A stretch of DNA of 64,000 nucleotides from Hyalella azteca. Its lineage: Eukaryota > Arthropoda > Malacostraca > Amphipoda > Hyalellidae. The position numbers and the translations under genes were made by a program. The DNA lies in contig NW_025938181.1 of NCBI RefSeq assembly GCF_000764305.2, forward strand, positions 62,001 to 126,000. The letters run 5' to 3'. The notes beneath the pieces were generated by a model. That model did not search any database, was not told where the DNA came from, and saw only the letters and a program-made list of their open reading frames with translations. Shown here in pieces: positions 60,349 through 64,000 of this stretch (the stretch's first letter is position 1; each line of letters begins with the position of its first letter).

Positions 60349-63300
60349 TCAGCATGTCATAATATGCAAGCCATACAACAACAACATGACACAAACCTGT
60401 TCAAGAAGAATTTGTTGCTTAGCGAGTGCCCTGTGAATTTTGATCTTGACTTTATTTCTGTAGTACATGAAGAATTGTGGAGCCACCATACAACGGAGGG
60501 CGGTAAAGTCTCTTTGCAGGAGGCTATTTCGAAGCGGTGAGACGCATTTCTCGGTTAAACACTGAATGACAATTCCATTTGCCATCTGGTGATGCTGGAA
60601 ATGAACGTTTGATGCGATAAATTAAAATATATCTAATTTCACGTAATGTTGGAACATGTATTTTTTAAACAATTCGCTGTGATTGATAAAATGTGAGCAT
60701 GAACAATCCACACCTCGTGCAGTAGGAGCCGCAGGATGCAATGGCCAATTTTCCGGATTGTGTGCGTGGCCTCAGACGTGACCGAGGCGCAAGTCAAGTC
60801 ATATAACTTCAGTTCGTGAGGCACACCCTTGATGATGGCAACCGCTTCACATAGATTGTTTAACCCCACGCACACCTGGACAGATTAGTAGAAATTATAG
60901 TTGTAAAAAAACCTGCTGAATATGTTCGATTAGATAACAAGTAAATACATTATGAAGTTCTCTTAAACAAAAATCAAAATATATACTTCATTAAAAATTT
61001 TCAGGTTAAAAAAATTGTCTGAATTGGGAAAAGAACATATTTGACGTATAAGTTAAATGAACCCCTCCAATTTCTCTGAAATTTAAGAAATACGACCTTT
61101 GCCTCGTTTTTTAATACCACGCCAATGCAGATTTTCTAACCTTTTCGACAGATGAAGCATCTCTCCAGTTATCAGATGAGAGACATGCTTGCAGCTCACT
61201 CTCAAGTCTCTGGCAGAAGCGAACGCAAACATTACACAGCTCGGTGACAAACAGCACATTAGGGTCGTCGAATTTTCTTGAAAAATGATCGTCGAGTTCA
61301 GACTGATATCCGTAAGTACAATCACCATGAATATCTAAATTTATTCCATCGCATTTCCAGGATGATGAGAAGTTATTAGAGAGACCACTAGCCGTTGATG
61401 CTTCTATTGACGTCTCTTCACATGATTTTAATCGGTTTGGTCTCCTATTGGATGATTGTAGAGACTCGGCTGAATTAACGGTGACATTTTTCCATTCATC
61501 CATTGATTTGTCCACTGAATTACTGATAGTGAGGCCTGCGTTAGGAAATTCACCTATATCAGAGGGATGTGCGAGGTGTTTTGTCGTTGACCCATTCATG
61601 GAGTCGGATTGTGTTATGTAACATTTCCGTAAGTGTTTTTTAAAATTTTTTGCTTTTCTTTTCAAGTCAGATTTATTTTTGAAAATTATATTTTCGGAGA
61701 AATCTTTCAGATTCGGCTTTGGCTTTGATTGTGATGTAACTGGCTTCTCATCAGTGCTAACAGTCTTGTCGCAATCACCCGGAATTGCCGACGAACTCTC
61801 TCTTCTAGTCGGCGTGTAGTGGAGGTCATCCCAGTCGATTTGTTTCCAATGTTGTACCAACTGAGAAGAGAACAGACAAGAATTGGTGAAATACTGAAAG
61901 AAACCTGTTCTGACTTGAAATATTGATCAATTAAACGAAATTTAGGTTTCTAGACACTCTAAAATGAACGGTATATTCATTCTCGAATATAATTCTAAAA
62001 ATTGAAATAGCAAAAATTATTTTATTTGGTTGCTCACTATAGTTACTGAGTCACGCAGAGCAAGAGCAGACGCTGAAATGAATATAGGATAGCGGTTTCT
62101 ATGAATGCCTGCTGGCTGCATGCGTGGTGAATCCATTTTTGTCTTCATAGGTCTATGGGACGTAGAACTTTGTTCTGGAACTTCTGCAGGGTGTGATGGG
62201 TCACAGTGTTTCATATCATCGACGAACAAGTTTTCGGAGAAGACGGACGTTGAAGCCGGACAGAACATTTTGAGCTCGCTGAGTTGCTCATCCTCTACTA
62301 AAAATTTCTCGGACCTTTCCGTGTAAGATTTGATGGACATCAAAACAACTGGACGCAACCACTTCCTGAGATCGGACACGAGGGTTCGTCCCACAAGGGT
62401 CAGAGACAGAAAAGGGTTGCCCCCTGGGATCTCTTCTTGTGAATTCACATCAGAATTTGGAGAAACTCGACGGCAATCTTTATTATTCGTATTTGTGAGA
62501 AGAAGATTTAATAAGACATTGTCCGGTTGTTCCTCGTGTGAGCTTATAAGCCTGCCATACGGTAAGAAACATTTCAGGTCAGCAAGGAAAAGTTCAGTAA
62601 GGGAAATTTGTACACCATTTTTTTCTTTATCAGAAGCCCATAACTCAGTTATTGTGTTTAAAATTCTATATATTTACACCAGGTGTTTATGAGCATGCAT
62701 TTAATCAAAACATTTCTTAGCTTTACTCTTTACAAGGTGAAAAAATCGCACAACCCTTAATGATATAATTTCTGTCGTTCAGCGCATTCAATTCCTTAAT
62801 TAGAATCAATCTCAGAAATATTTGAATTATATAAAGAATTGCCATATTGTAGCGGATTCTTTATTATTATTCCTAGCATTATTCAGAATAATCATGTAAT
62901 AATTACCAAATACTTACCAATTTACAAATCTTACAATAACTACTCTTACCGGGAAATTTGCCTAACTCTGTTGTAGAGCTGCCCCATAGTTGTGACAGGT
63001 CCCAGCAGCATCTCACGAGAACCGCCTCCCTCCCCAGCACTCTTAATCGCCTCTTTTGAACGCGTAATATTGATGAATTCAAATGAATCACTATCATCAT
63101 TGACCGTATGTGCATAAATTTGACCATCGTCTTCTATGGTATCATCATGGAAACCGTCAGTGGGAATGCCTTCTTCCAAATAAATATTTTTCATGCCGTC
63201 GTGTAGCCAAATTCTGAACCGGTCGTGCAGAGCAACAACCGTGGCCATGAAGTACGAGAAATTCAATTCACTGAAATAACAAGAGAAAATGAAAATATGA

Positions 63301-64000
63301 GATCAAATAAATATAATGAAATATATGGAATCAATGAAAATTATATATGAAATATATGGCTATCAAAGGATATTTACAATGTTTTTACTTCATTTACTTT
63401 TATGACATCCTTAAATTTACTGTAAAGCTTAGAAATAAATCACATTCATAGATATAGATCAAGTCTGCGTGCAGGTTCATTAGTAGCACACCAACCTCTC
63501 GAACACTGGCGACATAAGTTCAGAAATAATGCTCAGTCGCTGCCAAAGACTCCATGTTATTCCTGCCATGGCCTCTAGAGTTTCATCGGCCGAAGCCGAC
63601 GTTGCATGGCTGTCTTCGGAATCAATGTAAAATATCGAATTGCCGGAGACATCTTTTTTTCTATTAGTGCTGCTGAAGGCTGATCGTGAGAACCAATACG
63701 TACGACTGGAACAAGCCTCGAGCTTCTGAGTCCACCTGTGAAAGATAACTTGAAAATCAAGTTTCAAATAACTCTGATTGAATTATTTTAGGCAAAATAT
63801 CACAGTGAACGCCATTCATCGAAACGAAGTCGCGGTAAAGAAAATGATTCGTGAATAAATTTATCACTTGTTTGTCTAAGATTGTTTTTGCGAGCTCTCC
63901 TTATATTCCTGAACATATCAAGCAGTGAAAACTGATTTAAAGATACTAAAATAAAATAAATAAATAAAGAATACTAATACTAACCAGGCTTGTTCAGAAA
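60349..64000 (-). CDS. MUN-domain-like protein, Munc13-4/BAIAP3 type (partial at right edge)
   Basis: Multi-exon minus-strand gene entering from beyond 64000. Exons read: 63985-64000 (partial), 63496-63735, 62950-63270, 62038-62665, 61141-61860, 60714-60875, 60397-60594, phases 2,2,2,0,0,0, about 756 residues in the window. No stops occur inside them. The best clue is VCVGLNNLCEAVAIIKGVP, which resembles the LCVxLNNIEHVR helix of Munc13 MUN domains. FMATVVALHDRFRIWL and TELCNVCVRFCQRLESEL are also compatible with helical MUN bundles. Munc13-4 relatives prime vesicles for Ca2+-triggered fusion. Ser/Thr/Lys-rich loops fill much of 61860-61400 and 62330-62100. After 60397 either a GTTTGT donor leads to unseen exons or the frame runs on to a TGA at 60349. 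Family assignment is by eye. Confidence 0.55.

Overview
The window is AT-rich eukaryotic DNA. It has short GC-richer exons with GT-AG introns, and many minisatellites, MITE-like elements and copies of one CR1-like LINE. The gene content (an SLC5 transporter cluster, a retinoid-inducible-type serine carboxypeptidase and a MUN-domain-like secretion gene), the TATA plus short 5'UTR exon promoter style and the LINE type fit an arthropod. A crustacean is my best guess, but the species cannot be fixed from the sequence alone.

Layout. 1-6572: no convincing gene; three minisatellites (36-, 54- and 55-bp units). 6573-13105 (+): intact 11-exon sodium/solute symporter (SLC5, SMCT/SMVT-like; 'gene A'), with strange tandem copies of its own exon ends in introns 1 and 2. 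13106-18330: convergent intergenic DNA holding a copy of a paralogue's promoter, a 9-bp minisatellite and two copies of a MITE-like element. 18331-25502 (-): second SLC5 paralogue ('gene B'), all 11 exons recognisable but with two 1-nt insertions and an in-frame TGA, so a pseudogene; a LINE 3' fragment sits in intron 5. 25503-31728: intergenic. 31729-36426 (-): third SLC5 paralogue ('gene C'), complete except for a 1-nt deletion and a GC splice donor, both in exon 6; its promoter and 5'UTR exon lie at about 37262-37530.

38146-42960 (-): a decayed CR1-like LINE with ORF1, endonuclease and reverse transcriptase, split by a 1.02-kb insertion with 9-bp flanking repeats. 42961-52850: mostly gene-free, with another LINE fragment, a MITE and an orphan 42-bp piece of SLC5 exon 1 (49422-49463). 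52851-54201: a 1.35-kb palindromic foldback element with TA duplications. 55221-59199 (+): complete 9-exon serine carboxypeptidase with an unusual Lys/Pro-rich C-terminal tail. 60349-64000 (-): 3' part of a multi-exon gene resembling the Munc13-4/BAIAP3 MUN region, continuing past the right edge.

The three SLC5 genes share identical intron positions and phases and nearly identical exon lengths, so they arose by local duplication. B and C are nearly identical in some exons and diverged in others, which suggests gene conversion. Relics (promoter copy, orphan exon 1 piece, exon-tail arrays) show that the cluster has been repeatedly duplicated and eroded. Exon boundaries were read by hand from splice consensus, reading phase and comparison of the paralogues.
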